Below, piece after piece: positions 61,750-64,000 of a stretch of 64,000 nt of DNA. The DNA lies in contig NZ_JACRAH010000003.1 in the NCBI RefSeq assembly GCF_016234775.1, forward strand, positions 92,761-156,760, read 5' to 3'. The notes below the pieces were generated by a model. It saw nothing but the letters and a program-made list of their open reading frames with translations. It had not been told where the DNA came from and made no database searches. This DNA is from Aquabacterium sp. (GTDB lineage Bacteria > Pseudomonadota > Gammaproteobacteria > Burkholderiales > Burkholderiaceae_C). A program made the translations under genes and the position numbers. The first letter of the stretch is position 1; each line of letters begins with the position of its first letter.

Positions 61750-62838
61750 ATGACCATCGCCATTCGCCAGCCCACAGACAAAGCCACCCGGGGCTTCCAG
61801 GCCAGCTTTGTGCGCGTGCTGCCCGACACCGTGAGCGCACGAGGCCTGTCCGCTGACCCGGTCTGGGCCGCACTGGGCCTTCGGCCCGAACACATCTCGG
61901 ACGGCGCGCGCATACCTGCGGCAGCGCTGAGTCAGGCCCTGGAGATCGCGTGCGAGCTGACAGGCGAGCTGCAAATAGCCCTGCATGCCGCGCAAGCCGT
62001 GCGCCCCTTGCACCTGGGCAGCCTGGGCTACGCCTTGATGAGCAGCGCGGTGGGCGAGGATGGCTTGAGGATGTTCGAGCGGTTTCAGACCTTGTTGTGC
62101 GACGAGTTCCTGGCGCAGCACCGGGTCGTCAAAGGCCTGATCGAGATACGGCACGAGCCCATCGACATTCCCCTGCCTCGTCACGTCGCGTTCTGGTGGT
62201 TCCTGGTCGGTGCCCGACTGAGCTTTGCGCGCTGGGTGTACGGCAGGCGTGATCTCGTGCCCGTTCGCATTGACCTGCCTTGCCCGCGCCCTGCACAAGC
62301 CGACATCTTCGATCGTTTCGTGGGCATTGCCGTGCGCTATGACACGCCCGACTGCCGTGAGCTGATGCCCGCCGACTGGCTGGCCTGGCTCAACCCCAAT
62401 GCCGACCCCGCCATGCACCAACTGATGGCGACCCGCACGGCGCAGCAACTTGCACAGCGCCCCTCAGGCGACACCATGTTGATGCGGGCTCGACTGGTGC
62501 TGGCCGAACACATGCGCCAGGGCATCGAATTGCATCTGGAAGGCGTCACGCAAGCGGTAGCGGCCAGCGACACCGAATGGGCCAGCGTGACCCCAAGGCA
62601 GTTGCAAAAGCGCCTGGCGGAACAAGGCCTGAGCTTCAAGGAGCTGGTTGAAGAAGTGCGCCGAGAGCGCGCCTTGCGGCTGCTGCGGGACACGGCCTGC
62701 TCGATTGGTGAGGTTGCGCAGGACTGCGGTTACACAGAAGTGAGCCCCTTTCACCGCGCTGTCAGGCGTTGGACCGGCTTGACGCCACTGCAGGTTCGCC
62801 AGCAAGCACTGGCCACCCACGGCACCGATCAGCCATGA
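61750..62838 (+). CDS. AraC family transcriptional regulator (arabinose-binding-type N-domain)
   Basis: A 362-residue regulator like the one at 4329. The N-domain has FVRVLPDTVSARGLSADPVWAALGL and ALEIACELTGELQIALHAA. The C-terminal DNA-binding domain has VTPRQLQKRLAEQGLSFKELVEEVRRERALRLLRD and IGEVAQDCGYTEVSPFHRAVRRWTGLTP. It is divergent from the MpaB-family gene with 114 bases between. The stop codon lies inside the atp operon terminator. Confidence 0.9.
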   Translation: MTIAIRQPTDKATRGFQASFVRVLPDTVSARGLSADPVWAALGLRPEHISDGARIPAAALSQALEIACELTGELQIALHAAQAVRPLHLGSLGYALMSSAVGEDGLRMFERFQTLLCDEFLAQHRVVKGLIEIRHEPIDIPLPRHVAFWWFLVGARLSFARWVYGRRDLVPVRIDLPCPRPAQADIFDRFVGIAVRYDTPDCRELMPADWLAWLNPNADPAMHQLMATRTAQQLAQRPSGDTMLMRARLVLAEHMRQGIELHLEGVTQAVAASDTEWASVTPRQLQKRLAEQGLSFKELVEEVRRERALRLLRDTACSIGEVAQDCGYTEVSPFHRAVRRWTGLTPLQVRQQALATHGTDQP

Positions 62839-62867
62839 AAAAAGCCCGCGGCAAGGCCAGCGGGCTT
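62837..62867 (-). terminator. Terminator of the atp operon (after atpC)
   Basis: AGCCCGC/GCGGGCT stem (62843-62849 and 62860-62866) followed on the minus strand by six T residues, 57 bases past the atpC stop. It overlaps the AraC gene stop codon. Confidence 0.85.
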
Positions 62868-62923
62868 CGGGTTGACTTGCAGACTGCCGCGGCGAACGCC
62901 GAGCAGTTGCGCGTCGAATCAGA

Positions 62924-63340
62924 TCACTTCTTGCGCAGACGGGCGATGGCAGCCAGTTGAGCCACCATGGTGGCCAGCTCGCTTTGAGCCTTGGCCAGAT
63001 CCAGCTCGCCCTTGGCGTTCTGAACGGCTTCCTGAGCCAGGCGAATGGCTTCATTGGCCTTGGCCTCGTCCAGATCCTTGCCGCGGATGGCGGTGTCGGC
63101 CAGAACGGTCACGCAACCAGGTTGCACTTCCAGAATGCCGCCGGCCACGAAGACAAACTCTTCTTCCTTGTTGTCGGCGCGCTGGATGCGCACGGCGCCC
63201 GGCTTGATCCGGGTGATCAGCGGTGCGTGCTTCGGCAGAATGCCGAGCTCACCCACTTCACCGGGCAGGGACACCAACGTCGCTTCACCCGAAAAGATCG
63301 ACTCTTCGGCGGAGACAACATCAACGTGAATGGTGGACAT
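62924..63340 (-). CDS. atpC: ATP synthase F1 epsilon subunit
   Basis: A 138-residue F1 epsilon subunit, the last gene of the atp operon. The beta-sandwich domain starts [42 protein letters not shown], which is diagnostic. The C-terminal two-helix hairpin ([35 protein letters not shown]) regulates hydrolysis. Confidence 0.96.
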   Translation of the reverse strand: MSTIHVDVVSAEESIFSGEATLVSLPGEVGELGILPKHAPLITRIKPGAVRIQRADNKEEEFVFVAGGILEVQPGCVTVLADTAIRGKDLDEAKANEAIRLAQEAVQNAKGELDLAKAQSELATMVAQLAAIARLRKK

Positions 63341-63383
63341 GCTTTGTTTCCTTAAACGCTCTACTCAAGCGCGTAAAAAGGAT

Positions 63384-64000
<617 letters not shown>

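Overview
The window is a gene-dense, GC-rich (roughly 60-65% by eye) stretch of bacterial chromosome. Gene content points to a betaproteobacterium of the order Burkholderiales: a GTP-type pckG, a GTG-started second IF-1 gene next to an RRM protein, a PEP-CTERM protein, a complete type II secretion cluster, AraC regulators with the arabinose-binding-type N-domain, and the F-ATPase tail atpD-atpC. The genus cannot be fixed from this sequence; Aquabacterium/Ideonella/Leptothrix-like lineages would fit. I see no tRNA, rRNA, insertion sequence, prophage or CRISPR array, so this reads as core and lineage-specific chromosome rather than an island.

Layout. 1-6.3 kb: glutaryl-CoA dehydrogenase with a RidA-type protein, a small unknown, an exported CocE-type hydrolase with an AraC regulator, and a transglutaminase-like protein. 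6.6-9.6 kb: a response regulator-Hpt protein followed by a response regulator-GGDEF-EAL protein, a c-di-GMP signalling pair. 9.6-15.1 kb: a membrane-anchored M20 peptidase, DUF3297, a FrnE-like DsbA protein, a glycine-zipper protein and an EthA-type flavin monooxygenase. 15.1-18.2 kb: a 194-residue protein that looks like a CNF1/BLF1-type cysteine deamidase, hisC, and a cold-shock-like operon (small unknown, IF-1, RRM). 18.2-24.5 kb: a hybrid histidine kinase overlapping a DUF1566 gene, a stand-alone cytidine-deaminase-fold protein, and a diguanylate cyclase made of two tandem copies of the same sensor-GGDEF module.

24.5-30.3 kb holds a three-gene operon for an SMC-type ATPase with its kleisin-like and kite-like partners (MksBEF/JetABC style) but no JetD/MksG nuclease. 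30.3-35.3 kb: a PEP-CTERM protein, a LysR regulator divergent from a GST-nitronate monooxygenase pair, and an exported pectinacetylesterase-family hydrolase. 35.5-42.2 kb: pckG, then a likely six-gene operon: a Tup/Mod-type ABC importer whose binding protein and ATPase have both lost hallmark residues, a MOSC protein, a GST and an SRPBCC protein. 42.2-46.8 kb: a 5'-nucleotidase pair, an exported S8 protease with a PKD domain, and a Lon-like AAA ATPase without protease domain.

46.9-58.6 kb is the general secretory cluster: gspGHIJKLMNDEF leftward, gspC divergent. The exported hydrolases in the window (S8 protease, CocE-type, pectinacetylesterase-type) are plausible cargo. 58.7-64 kb: ilvA, an MpaB/latex-clearing-type oxygenase divergent from an AraC regulator, and the end of the atp operon with a large palindromic element between atpD and atpC.

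The strongest candidates for something undescribed are the CNF/BLF1-like deamidase (15146-15730), the nuclease-free SMC-kite-kleisin operon (25017-30316), and the ABC importer with a motif-stripped ATPase linked to a MOSC protein (37763-41116).
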